From Rhodobacter sp. (GTDB lineage: Bacteria; Pseudomonadota; Alphaproteobacteria; Rhodobacterales; Rhodobacteraceae), in contig JAIXVS010000263.1 in the NCBI GenBank assembly GCA_027482795.1, forward strand, positions 1-11,733: 11,733 nucleotides of DNA, given 5' to 3'. Shown piece by piece: positions 1 to 5,772 of the stretch. Numbering within the stretch: the first letter of the stretch is position 1; each line of letters opens with the position of its first letter. A program made the translations under genes and the position numbers. A model generated the notes under the pieces. It was given only the letters and a program-made list of their open reading frames with translations. It was not told the origin of the DNA and searched no databases.

Positions 1-79
1 CGGTCAATGCATATAGAATCGCGTCCAAATCGGCGGTGGTATCCAAATGATCTTTCAGCCAAGACAGGGTAAACTTCAT
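1..79 (-). CDS. pheT: Phenylalanine--tRNA ligase beta subunit, N-terminal fragment
   Basis: Only the first 26 codons are present; the gene runs off the left edge. The minus-strand reading starts MKFTLSWLKDHLDT, the typical opening of alphaproteobacterial PheT, whose N-terminal domain precedes the tRNA-binding EMAP-like fold. PheT pairs with PheS in the (alpha-beta)2 cytosolic enzyme that charges tRNA-Phe. The ATG at 79-77 is preceded by an AAAGG-like ribosome-binding site about 9 bases upstream. The gene follows pheS on the same strand, but about 550 bp separate them, much more than in a compact pheST operon. Identity rests on a short but characteristic sequence. Confidence 0.9.
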   Translation of the reverse strand, partial: MKFTLSWLKDHLDTTADLDAILYALT

Positions 80-163
80 CGCATTTGCCTTTGAAATAGG
101 GTTATAGCCCCATACCCCATGCCGCGCGCAAGGGGAAGTCTGCCGTATATTCTTTCGACAAGC

Positions 164-180
164 GTTTCCGTTTTGGAAAC
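164..180. repeat. Perfect 6-bp inverted repeat upstream of the small ORF
   Basis: GTTTCC (164-169) and GGAAAC (175-180) form a perfect inverted repeat around a 5-base spacer. No T-run follows on either strand, so it does not look like a terminator. It lies 35-51 bases upstream of the candidate 57-codon gene, where an operator or a 5'-UTR hairpin could sit. Function is unknown. Confidence 0.35.
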
Positions 181-214
181 CTATTGTGCGTAAAGGGGGG
201 TATAGTTTGCCACA

Positions 215-388
215 ATGCTGGCCATCTTGGGGGCCATACAGGTCAGGTGTAACGAGGGCTATGTTGTGTTGATTGATCTGGAAATACCCAAGGGTCGCAA
301 GACCCGAAGTGCGGCCAAGCTTTGCGTGGCATTGGGGGCAACCCTGTACCTCGTGATGGTTTGGCAGCACATGCCCCCCGCCAGTTAA
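215..388 (+). CDS. Candidate small protein (57 aa) with a hydrophobic C-terminal segment
   Basis: I do not recognise the family. The frame runs from ATG at 215 to TAA at 386-388 and encodes 57 residues: a polar, basic middle (around residues 25-35, PKGRKTRSAAK) and then a hydrophobic stretch (about 36-50, LCVALGATLYLVMVW) that could be one membrane-spanning helix with a positive-inside N-terminal flank. By hand count, G+C by codon position is about 58/42/72 percent for positions 1/2/3, the bias expected of a real gene in this genome. A purine-rich AAGGGGGG (192-199) lies upstream, but its spacing of about 15 bases is long. A stop at 203-205 excludes a longer in-frame start. It lies antisense to the pheS-pheT gap. 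It could be a small membrane protein or a chance frame. Confidence 0.4.
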   Translation: MLAILGAIQVRCNEGYVVLIDLEIPKGRKTRSAAKLCVALGATLYLVMVWQHMPPAS

Positions 389-400
389 CGCTGGCAGGGG
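375..400. repeat. Stem-loop at the end of the small ORF
   Basis: CCCC-C-GCCAG and CTGGC-A-GGGG pair as 4+5 bp with one C/A mismatch around the loop TTAACG, which contains the TAA stop of the 57-codon frame. There is no T-run after it on either strand. It could terminate or stabilise a small transcript, but it is not a canonical terminator. Confidence 0.35.
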
Positions 401-533
401 CGTGTAAAGAGTACCCCGCGGGGATCGTGCCTTTGGCCCTAGCTGCCGCTGGCCCGTGCCGATCTTCGCGGGTAAGTTCCGAGGGCGCACCGCGCCGAAA
501 AAACGCTCGACTAGGGCGATTTCAGAAACTTGC

Positions 534-555
534 GCCCGCGCACGCCTGCGCGGGC
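534..555. repeat. Perfect 9-bp GC-rich stem-loop downstream of pheS
   Basis: GCCCGCGCA (534-542) and TGCGCGGGC (547-555) form a perfect 9-bp stem with a 4-base loop, 71 bases after the pheS stop on the minus strand. Read in the pheS direction, the bases after the stem (GCAAGTTTCTG) lack a proper T-run. It could be a weak or Rho-assisted terminator or an mRNA 3'-end stabiliser that decouples pheS from pheT. Confidence 0.45.
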
Positions 556-625
556 AGGCTGTCGATGCAGCAGATTTTCAACGAAGCAAACCAACGCTTG
601 GATGCAAAGCTGAAGGCGCGTTGTT

Positions 626-1705
626 CTACGCGCTTAGCCCCCCTGCCAAATCAGGCATATCCAGCGCGGCAAAGCCATAATGGCGCAGCCAGCGCAGATC
701 GCCTTCAAAGAACGCCCGCAGATCGGGGATACCGTATTTCAGCATGGCAAGGCGGTCGATCCCCAGACCAAAGGCAAAGCCTTGGTATTGGTCAGGGTCA
801 ATCCCCGCCGCGCGAAGCACTTTGGGATGCACCATGCCGCAGCCGCCAGCCTCTAGCCAGCTATCGCCCTCGCCGAGCCGCAACTGCCCGCCGACCCATG
901 AACAGCGAAAGTCAATTTCCGCAGAAGGTTCGGTAAAGGGGAAGTGGCTGGCGCGAAAGCGCACCTCAACCGATGGCACTTCGAAAAACGCCTTGGCGAA
1001 TTCCTCGATCACCCATTTCAGGTTGGCCATCGAGATGTCTTTATCAATCGCCAGCCCTTCAATCTGATGGAACATCGGCGTGTGGGTTTGGTCCATATCC
1101 ATACGGTACACACGGCCGGGTGCGATCACGCGAATGGGCGCGCCTTTTTCCGTCATCGCGCGAATTTGCACGGGGCTGGTATGGGTGCGCAGCACATGCG
1201 GTGGGCGGTCGTCGCCATCGGCGCGGTGCATGAAAAACGTGTCATGTTCCTGCCGCGCGGGGTGTTCGGGCGGGATATTCAGGGCGTCGAAGTTATACCA
1301 ATCGGTTTCAACCTGCGGCCCTTCGGCCACGGCAAAACCCATATCGGCGAAAATCGCGGTCAATTCTTCCATCACTTGGGATACGGGATGGATCGTGCCC
1401 ATACGGCGCGGTCGGGCGGGCATGGTGACATCCAACCATTCGGATTTTAGCCGCGCATCCAGCGCCGCATCGCTGAGTGCAGCCTTTTTGGCGCGCAGGG
1501 CTGCATCGATTTCATCGCGCAAAATGTTCAGGGTGGCCCCAGCCGCCTTGCGCTCTTCTGGTTCCATCTTGCCCAGCGTGGCCATCAGCGCCGAAATTTC
1601 GCCCTTTTTGCCAAGGGCGGCAAGGCGCACCTCTTCTAGCGCAGCCTCATCACTTGCCGCCGCCGCTGCGCCCAAAAACTTTGCCCGAAGTGCAGATGTG
1701 TCCAT
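626..1705 (-). CDS. pheS: Phenylalanine--tRNA ligase alpha subunit
   Basis: This is the catalytic subunit of the cytosolic class II enzyme that activates phenylalanine and charges tRNA-Phe together with PheT. Residues 1-85 form the N-terminal helical (coiled-coil) domain with the typical AALGKKGE segment. The catalytic core follows: HPV near 106, motif 2 as GRVYRMD near 197 with HQIEG near 213, and motif 3 as GFAFGLGIDRLAMLKYG near 309-325. The start at 1705 gives 359 residues with the family-like opening MDTSALRAKFLG and a GGGGG motif 8 bases upstream. An in-frame ATG at 1720 would add five residues. It lies 58 bases after the methyltransferase on the same strand, with an RBS-containing inverted repeat between them. 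Identification is secure; only the start is open. Confidence 0.97.
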   Translation of the reverse strand: MDTSALRAKFLGAAAAASDEAALEEVRLAALGKKGEISALMATLGKMEPEERKAAGATLNILRDEIDAALRAKKAALSDAALDARLKSEWLDVTMPARPRRMGTIHPVSQVMEELTAIFADMGFAVAEGPQVETDWYNFDALNIPPEHPARQEHDTFFMHRADGDDRPPHVLRTHTSPVQIRAMTEKGAPIRVIAPGRVYRMDMDQTHTPMFHQIEGLAIDKDISMANLKWVIEEFAKAFFEVPSVEVRFRASHFPFTEPSAEIDFRCSWVGGQLRLGEGDSWLEAGGCGMVHPKVLRAAGIDPDQYQGFAFGLGIDRLAMLKYGIPDLRAFFEGDLRWLRHYGFAALDMPDLAGGLSA

Positions 1706-1734
1706 CGCAAAAGCCCCCATATTTGCCGCATTTC

Positions 1735-1767
1735 CTAGCGGCGCGGGGCCAAAGGTGCAAGCGCTAG
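1735..1767 (-). repeat. Inverted repeat spanning the methyltransferase stop and a pheS leader purine tract
   Basis: CTAGCG (1735-1740) and CGCTAG (1762-1767) are perfect 6-bp arms around a 21-base spacer, and TTTC/GAAA flanks extend the pairing imperfectly. Read on the minus strand, the first arm contains the methyltransferase stop codon. The second arm runs directly into AGGAAA, a possible ribosome-binding site for the longer pheS start. It may couple translation of the two genes or may be coincidental. Confidence 0.3.
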
Positions 1768-2501
1768 AAAATGGAAACGCGCCCGCGCACCTTTAGGATT
1801 TTGTCCGAAGCCCCCACGCGGCCATGCTGCGATGTCACAGCAACGGGCGGCTTTTTCAGTTCTTTGCGGATCATCACAAGGCTGTCAAAAAACTGTATCC
1901 CACCAATTTGCGCGGCAAGGGGATGCAGCGGGAAACCCACGTCATCCTCGGTGTACCATGAATGCATCTTATCAATCAGGTCTTTGGCAAACTCAATGAA
2001 ACTGCTCGGTGCCTTATGCCCGCCGCCGCCAAAGCCTGGCCAATAACTGGTGTGGGTATCTTCCACGATATACACCCCGCCATCTTTCAGCGCGCCCCAC
2101 AGCGCCTTGAACGAGGTGATTTGCTGATCCATCTTGTGCCCACCATCATCGACAATAATGTCAAACGGGCCTTTTTCCTGCGCGACCGATTGCAAAAACG
2201 GCACATCGGTTTGATCGCCGATGCGAATATCGGTTCCCGGAATTTCCAGCGCCTTGCAGGCAGGGTCTATGTCCAAAAACGTAAGGCTAGACTGGGGCGC
2301 AAAGAAATCGCGCCACATGCGCAGACTGCCGCCCTTATAGATGCCAATTTCCAGAAAATTCACCCGCTCGCCCATCCACGGGGCCATCTCGCGGTCGTAC
2401 ACGTCTAGGTAATGATCCATCTTGAACAGCATTTTCTCATCTGTTCGCGCCAGAAAGTGGCGAAAGTAATTGCCCGTGCCGAAATGCCGATTGCCTGCCA
2501 T
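1764..2501 (-). CDS. Class I SAM-dependent methyltransferase, CmcI/MycE-like
   Basis: The 245-residue product has a Rossmann-type SAM site: FLEIGIYKGGSL (49-60), acidic D77-I-D79 after strand 2, DIIVDDGGH (114-122) and YIVEDTHTSYW (144-154). The DDGGH and EDTHTSYW signatures resemble the family of rhamnosyl and macrolide-sugar O-methyltransferases (CmcI, MycE), in which the aspartates help bind a divalent metal. The substrate cannot be read from sequence; a sugar hydroxyl is plausible. I chose the ATG at 2501, which has a GGGGG motif about 9 bases upstream. A longer frame begins with TTG at 2588 and would overlap uraH. It lies 58 bases from uraH and 58 from pheS, so it may be co-transcribed with either, but neither partner suggests its function. 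Confidence 0.8.
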   Translation of the reverse strand: MAGNRHFGTGNYFRHFLARTDEKMLFKMDHYLDVYDREMAPWMGERVNFLEIGIYKGGSLRMWRDFFAPQSSLTFLDIDPACKALEIPGTDIRIGDQTDVPFLQSVAQEKGPFDIIVDDGGHKMDQQITSFKALWGALKDGGVYIVEDTHTSYWPGFGGGGHKAPSSFIEFAKDLIDKMHSWYTEDDVGFPLHPLAAQIGGIQFFDSLVMIRKELKKPPVAVTSQHGRVGASDKILKVRGRVSIF

Positions 2502-2510
2502 GCGGTGCCC

Positions 2511-2531
2511 CCAAAGTTTTCGCCACTTTGG
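2511..2531. repeat. 7-bp inverted repeat between uraH and the methyltransferase
   Basis: CCAAAGT (2511-2517) and ACTTTGG (2525-2531) pair perfectly around a 7-base loop. On the minus strand the stem is followed by GGGCACC, not a T-run, so it is not a standard terminator. It sits 10 bases upstream of the methyltransferase ATG and covers the likely GGGGG ribosome-binding motif, which might limit translation or separate uraH from the downstream gene. Confidence 0.35.
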
Positions 2532-2559
2532 CAAGGCAGGCGGCAAAATGCCAGAAGAT

Positions 2560-2913
2560 TCAACTGCCGCGATAGGTGGAATAGGCAAAGGGCGAAATCA
2601 GCAGCGGCACGTGGTAATGCGCCGCAGGGTCGGTGATGCCAAAGCGAATGGGGATGTGATCAAGGAAAATCACCTCGCCCGATGCCTGCCCAGTTGCGCG
2701 CAGATAATCGCCCGCATGGAACACCAGCTCATACTGCCCCGCGGTCAGCGCTGCGCCTTCCAACATGGGGCCATCGGTGCGCCCATCCGAATTTGTCACC
2801 ACTTCGGCGATTTTCTTGTGGCTGTTGCCCGTCACGCGGTAGAGCCAAATCGCAACCCCCGCCGCTGGCTTGCCCCGCGCCGTATCCAGCACATGCGTTG
2901 TCAGTTTGCCCAT
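2560..2913 (-). CDS. uraH: 5-hydroxyisourate hydrolase (transthyretin-like)
   Basis: The enzyme hydrolyses 5-hydroxyisourate, the product of urate oxidation, to OHCU, which UraD (encoded in the divergent operon) decarboxylates. The 117-residue product shows the full signature: LTTHVLD with H7, SDGRTDGP with R45, the HYHVPLLISPF block (H99, H101) and the C-terminal tetrapeptide YRGS. These are the catalytic His/Arg/His/Ser elements known for HIU hydrolases. The start at 2913 gives the usual MGKLTTHVLD opening and has AGGGGG about 7 bases upstream. An upstream in-frame extension of 41 codons reaches into the divergent promoter region and lacks family resemblance. No signal peptide is present, so it is probably cytoplasmic. 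Confidence 0.97.
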   Translation of the reverse strand: MGKLTTHVLDTARGKPAAGVAIWLYRVTGNSHKKIAEVVTNSDGRTDGPMLEGAALTAGQYELVFHAGDYLRATGQASGEVIFLDHIPIRFGITDPAAHYHVPLLISPFAYSTYRGS

Positions 2914-3047
2914 CGCGCGCCCCCTTGTTTGGGGCAGCATAGCACCTAGGGCCGTGCAAAAACCACCCTTCCCAAACGCAGGACTTTCAGGCTTTATTTG
3001 ATAATGTTTTCCGCGCCTTTGCCGTAACCTGTTCAAAAGGAGCCTTC
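2914..3047. promoter_or_regulatory. Divergent uraH/puuE control region
   Basis: These 134 bases must contain the promoters of uraH (leftward) and the puuE operon (rightward). A good AAGGAG ribosome-binding site (3037-3042) lies 5 bases before the puuE ATG. A GATAAT element (3000-3005) could be a puuE -10 box, though I see no convincing -35 at 16-18 bases. GTTTGGG (2927-2933) and CCCAAAC (2971-2977) are inverted copies 44 bases apart, and GCAC...GTGC (2942-2957) lies between them around CCTAGG. These may be operator half-sites for a purine-responsive regulator, which is not encoded in the window. Confidence 0.45.
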
Positions 3048-4472
3048 ATGCCGCAGCCCCCCCGCTATCCGCGCGATTTTCATGGCCACGGGCAAAACCC
3101 GCCAGATGCCGCATGGCCAAACGGGGCGCGTATCGCCATATCGCTGGTGCTGAATTATGAAGAGGGGGGCGAGAATAACATCCTGCATGGCGATGGGCAG
3201 TCTGAGGCGTTTTTGTCCGATATCGCAGGGGCCGCGCCTTGGCCGAATATGCGCCATTGGAATATGGAATCACTCTATGATTACGGCGCGCGGGCGGGGT
3301 TTTGGCGGCTGCATCGGCTGTTCACGGGGCTGAATATTCCCGTCACCATTTACGGCGTAGCCACAGCGCTGGCGCGCAATCCTGAACAAGTGGTCGCAAT
3401 GAAGGCAGCAGGGTGGGAAATTGCATCCCACGGGCTGAAATGGGTCGATCACCGCGATATGCCCGCAGATACCGAACGCGCCCAAATTGCCGAGGCGATC
3501 CGCCTGCATACCGAGGTTGTCGGCACCCCGCCGCGCGGGTGGTACACAGGGCGGTGCAGTGTGAATACGGTGGATTTGGTGGCGGAAACTGCCCAAATGG
3601 ATTGGATTTCAGACACTTATGATGATGATCTGCCCTATTGGCGGCAGGTCGGCGCGCGCGATCAGTTGATCATCCCGTATACGCTGGAAGCCAACGACAT
3701 GCGCTTTGCCACCGCGCCGGGCTATATCGAGGGCGAGCAGTTTTTTACTTATTTGAAAGACACCTTCGACGTGCTCTATGCCGAAGGTATGGCGGGGGCG
3801 GCCAAGATGTTTTCGGTGGGGTTGCATTGCCGCCTGATTGGGCGGCCGGGAAAAATCGCGGGGTTGATGCGGTTTTTAGACTATGCCCGCGCACATGAAG
3901 GGGTTTGGTTTGCGCGGCGCGGCGATATTGCAGCGCATTGGGCAAAAACCCATCCGCCCAAGCGGTTTGACCGCCCCAGCCAGATGGATCGTGCGGCGTT
4001 CATCGCGCGCTTTGGCGGGATATTTGAACACAGCGCATGGATTACTGAACGCGCGTTCGAATTGGAACTTGGCCCCGCGCATGATACCGCCATTGGCCTG
4101 CACAACGCCCTTGCCCGCATGTTCCGCAGTGCGACATACGCGGAACGGTTGGGTGTTTTGCGCGCGCACCCCGATCTTGCAGGCAAACTTGCAGCGGCGA
4201 AACGGCTTACGGCGGAGTCGACCGCCGAACAGGCCAGCGCCGCTTTGGATGCCTTGACGGATAGCGAGCGCGAAACCTTCCAGCGCCTAAACGCCGCCTA
4301 TGTCGAAAAACACGGCTTTCCCTTTATCATCGCCGTGCGTGACAACACCAAGGCTAGCATTTTGCACGCTTTTGAAGCCAGACTGAACAACAATTCAGAA
4401 ACCGAATTTGCCACCGCCTGCGCCCAAGTGGAACGTATTGCCCAGCTGCGCCTAAAGGATATCTTACCATGA
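3048..4472 (+). CDS. puuE: Bifunctional allantoinase (PuuE type) / OHCU decarboxylase (UraD) fusion
   Basis: Two purine-catabolic enzymes are fused in one 474-residue protein. Residues about 1-305 are a PuuE-type allantoinase of the polysaccharide-deacetylase fold (allantoin to allantoate), with NYEEGGE (36-42), SLYDYGARAGFWR (75-87), ASHGLKW (126-132), GWYTGRCS (164-171), SDTYDDDLPYW (188-198) and SVGLHCRLIGRPGK (256-269). Residues about 312-472 are OHCU decarboxylase (OHCU to S-allantoin), with FGGIFEHS (H328), AHPDLAGK (H374), STAEQAS (E394) and FPFIIAVR (R431). A short linker near 300-311 joins them. The C-terminal domain makes the substrate of the N-terminal one. This fusion occurs in other alphaproteobacteria. 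The start has a strong AAGGAG. Its TGA overlaps the next ATG (ATGA), so translation is likely coupled. Confidence 0.96.
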   Translation: MPQPPRYPRDFHGHGQNPPDAAWPNGARIAISLVLNYEEGGENNILHGDGQSEAFLSDIAGAAPWPNMRHWNMESLYDYGARAGFWRLHRLFTGLNIPVTIYGVATALARNPEQVVAMKAAGWEIASHGLKWVDHRDMPADTERAQIAEAIRLHTEVVGTPPRGWYTGRCSVNTVDLVAETAQMDWISDTYDDDLPYWRQVGARDQLIIPYTLEANDMRFATAPGYIEGEQFFTYLKDTFDVLYAEGMAGAAKMFSVGLHCRLIGRPGKIAGLMRFLDYARAHEGVWFARRGDIAAHWAKTHPPKRFDRPSQMDRAAFIARFGGIFEHSAWITERAFELELGPAHDTAIGLHNALARMFRSATYAERLGVLRAHPDLAGKLAAAKRLTAESTAEQASAALDALTDSERETFQRLNAAYVEKHGFPFIIAVRDNTKASILHAFEARLNNNSETEFATACAQVERIAQLRLKDILP

Positions 4473-5308
4473 GCGGTTACTATTCCCCCACAGGCGGGCT
4501 GCCCCCGCAAACCAGCCTGATGACAGGCCGCGCGATTTTTACCGAAAGCTTTGCCTTTATTCCCAAGGGCTGCTTTTCCGACATTGTCACCAGCTATCTG
4601 CCGCACTGGCGGGATACAAAACTGTGGCTGATCGCGCGGCCCATGACGGGGTTTTCCGAAACATTCAGCCAATATGTGATGCAGGTTCAGGCTGGCGGCG
4701 GCAGCGATTTGCCTGATGCCGACCCTACCGCCGAGCATTTCCTGTTTATGACCGATGGCGAGATGGAAATCACCATCAACGGCGATAAGCACAATATAAC
4801 AGCGGGCGGTTACGCCTTTATCCCCCCCGCAGCAAAATGGACACTCACCGCCACCAAAACCGCGCATTTCCACTGGATCCGCAAGCGATACGAGGTGGTG
4901 GAGGGCATCGACATCCCCCCCGCCTTTGTCACGAATGAAAAGGATCACCCCCTGATCACCATGCCCAATACAAACGGCGTTTGGGGCACGACCCGCTTTG
5001 TTGACCCTGCCGATATTCGCTATGACGCGCATGTCAACATCGTCACCTTTCAGCCGGGCGGCGTGATTCCGTTTGAAGAGACGCATGTCATGGAGCATGG
5101 GCTTTTCGTGCTGGAAGGTAAGGCGGTGTACAAGCTGAACCAAACCTGGGTCGAGGTAGAGGCGGGCGATTTTATGTGGCTGCGCGCCTATTGCCCGCAG
5201 GCCTGCTATGCCGCAGGGCCAGGGCCGTTTCGCTATCTGCTGTACAAGGACGTGAACCGCCATGCGTCGCTAAATGGAGTATTTGGGCGCGGGGTTTTTG
5301 GCCGATGA
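4469..5308 (+). CDS. allE: (S)-ureidoglycine aminohydrolase, bicupin
   Basis: The enzyme releases ammonia from (S)-ureidoglycine, the allantoate amidohydrolase product, giving (S)-ureidoglycolate. The 279-residue product has two cupin domains: an N-terminal one around 65-125 and a C-terminal one around 190-260. The manganese ligands known from the plant enzyme appear with identical spacing as E204, H206, H210 and Q244. Y221, Y256 and K260 match further active-site positions I recall. It starts by ATGA overlap with puuE-uraD and ends by ATGA overlap with allA. The C-terminus is odd: after the usual YLLYKDVNRH it ends in a duplicated pentapeptide GVFGR-GVFGR. Databases often label this family bifunctional with allantoicase; I see no allantoicase domain. 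Confidence 0.95.
   Translation: MSGYYSPTGGLPPQTSLMTGRAIFTESFAFIPKGCFSDIVTSYLPHWRDTKLWLIARPMTGFSETFSQYVMQVQAGGGSDLPDADPTAEHFLFMTDGEMEITINGDKHNITAGGYAFIPPAAKWTLTATKTAHFHWIRKRYEVVEGIDIPPAFVTNEKDHPLITMPNTNGVWGTTRFVDPADIRYDAHVNIVTFQPGGVIPFEETHVMEHGLFVLEGKAVYKLNQTWVEVEAGDFMWLRAYCPQACYAAGPGPFRYLLYKDVNRHASLNGVFGRGVFGR
5276..5305 (+). repeat. 15-bp imperfect tandem duplication at the allE 3' end
   Basis: Two adjacent 15-base units (5276-5290 and 5291-5305) both encode GVFGR. They differ at four positions, all third codon bases, so the peptide is identical. The second unit leads straight into the ATGA overlap with allA. Confidence 0.7.
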
Positions 5309-5772
5309 TCCGCGCCCAGCCGCTTACCGCAGATGCATTCGCCCCATTTGGCGATGTTTTGGAAGTGGGCGGCGCGGCGCGGGCGATCAACGCAGGTCTA
5401 TGCAACCGCTATCACGACCGCGCGCGCATGGATTTTTCAGATGGTCGCGCGGGCATTTCGATATTCCACGCCCAATGCCGCGCCCTGCCTTATCACTTTG
5501 ATCTGATCGAACGTCACCCTTTGGGCAGCCAAGCCTTTATCCCTATGTCAGACGACCCGTTTTTGGTGATTGTCGCACAGGGGCCGCTGGCCACGCCGCT
5601 TGCGTTTTTGACCAATGGCGCGCAGGGCATCAACCTGCATCGCGGCACTTGGCACGGCGTTTTGACGCCGCTGTCAGGCAGCGGCCTGTTTGCAGTGATC
5701 GACCGCATCGGGGCGGGCGATAATCTGGAAGAATACCGCAACCCGACAGGTTGGACAGTGACGCGCGATTAA
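5305..5772 (+). CDS. allA: Ureidoglycolate lyase
   Basis: The enzyme splits (S)-ureidoglycolate into glyoxylate and urea, the last step of the pathway laid out by this operon. The 155-residue product is of usual AllA length (about 160) and carries LTADAFAPFGDVLE (7-20), DGRAGISIFHA (46-56), ERHPLGSQAFIPM (69-81) and HRGTWHGVL (112-120), all AllA hallmarks. The ATG at 5305 overlaps the previous gene's TGA; a longer in-frame start at 5176 would lie deep inside that gene and is rejected. It is the last gene of the operon, and its TAA shares bases with the stop of the convergent chrR, leaving no room for a terminator. Confidence 0.94.
   Translation: MIRAQPLTADAFAPFGDVLEVGGAARAINAGLCNRYHDRARMDFSDGRAGISIFHAQCRALPYHFDLIERHPLGSQAFIPMSDDPFLVIVAQGPLATPLAFLTNGAQGINLHRGTWHGVLTPLSGSGLFAVIDRIGAGDNLEEYRNPTGWTVTRD

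Larger units (their letters stand above)
80..625. other. Long pheS-pheT intergenic region
   Basis: These 546 bases separate the pheS stop from the pheT start. They hold one candidate small plus-strand gene (215-388) and inverted repeats at 164-180, 292-305, 375-400 and 534-555, listed separately. The part from 389 to 625 shows no convincing gene: its open frames have no family resemblance that I recognise and no clear codon-position bias. I see no tRNA, no rho-independent terminator with a T-run and no strong promoter for pheT. Confidence 0.7.

Noticed and set aside
417..520. Minus-strand translation containing ALVERFFGAVR, reminiscent of an IS5-type transposase C-terminus (ERFFG).
   Set aside because: The similarity covers only about six residues. 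The downstream RIATRY-like signature and terminal repeats are missing, so an insertion-sequence remnant is not supported.
80..580. Minus-strand frame left open for about 500 bases upstream of the pheT ATG and continuous with it, suggesting an N-terminally extended PheT.
   Set aside because: MKFTLSWLKDHL is the normal PheT N-terminus. The open frame is the in-register antisense of the 57-codon plus-strand frame, and its translation resembles no PheT domain.
322..936. Plus-strand open frame of about 200 codons starting in the pheS-pheT gap.
   Set aside because: It starts with TTG inside the small ORF, runs antisense through pheS, and has no family resemblance.
2502..2588. 29-codon N-terminal extension of the methyltransferase from a TTG start.
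   Set aside because: It would overlap the end of uraH, and the ATG at 2501 has a good ribosome-binding motif and lies where family similarity begins.
2914..3036. 41-codon N-terminal extension of uraH.
   Set aside because: HIU hydrolases start at the M-x-K-L-T-T-H-V-L-D segment. The extension fills the divergent promoter region and resembles no signal peptide.
5176..5304. 43-codon N-terminal extension of allA.
   Set aside because: It lies entirely within the preceding gene; the ATGA overlap start gives the normal AllA N-terminus and length.
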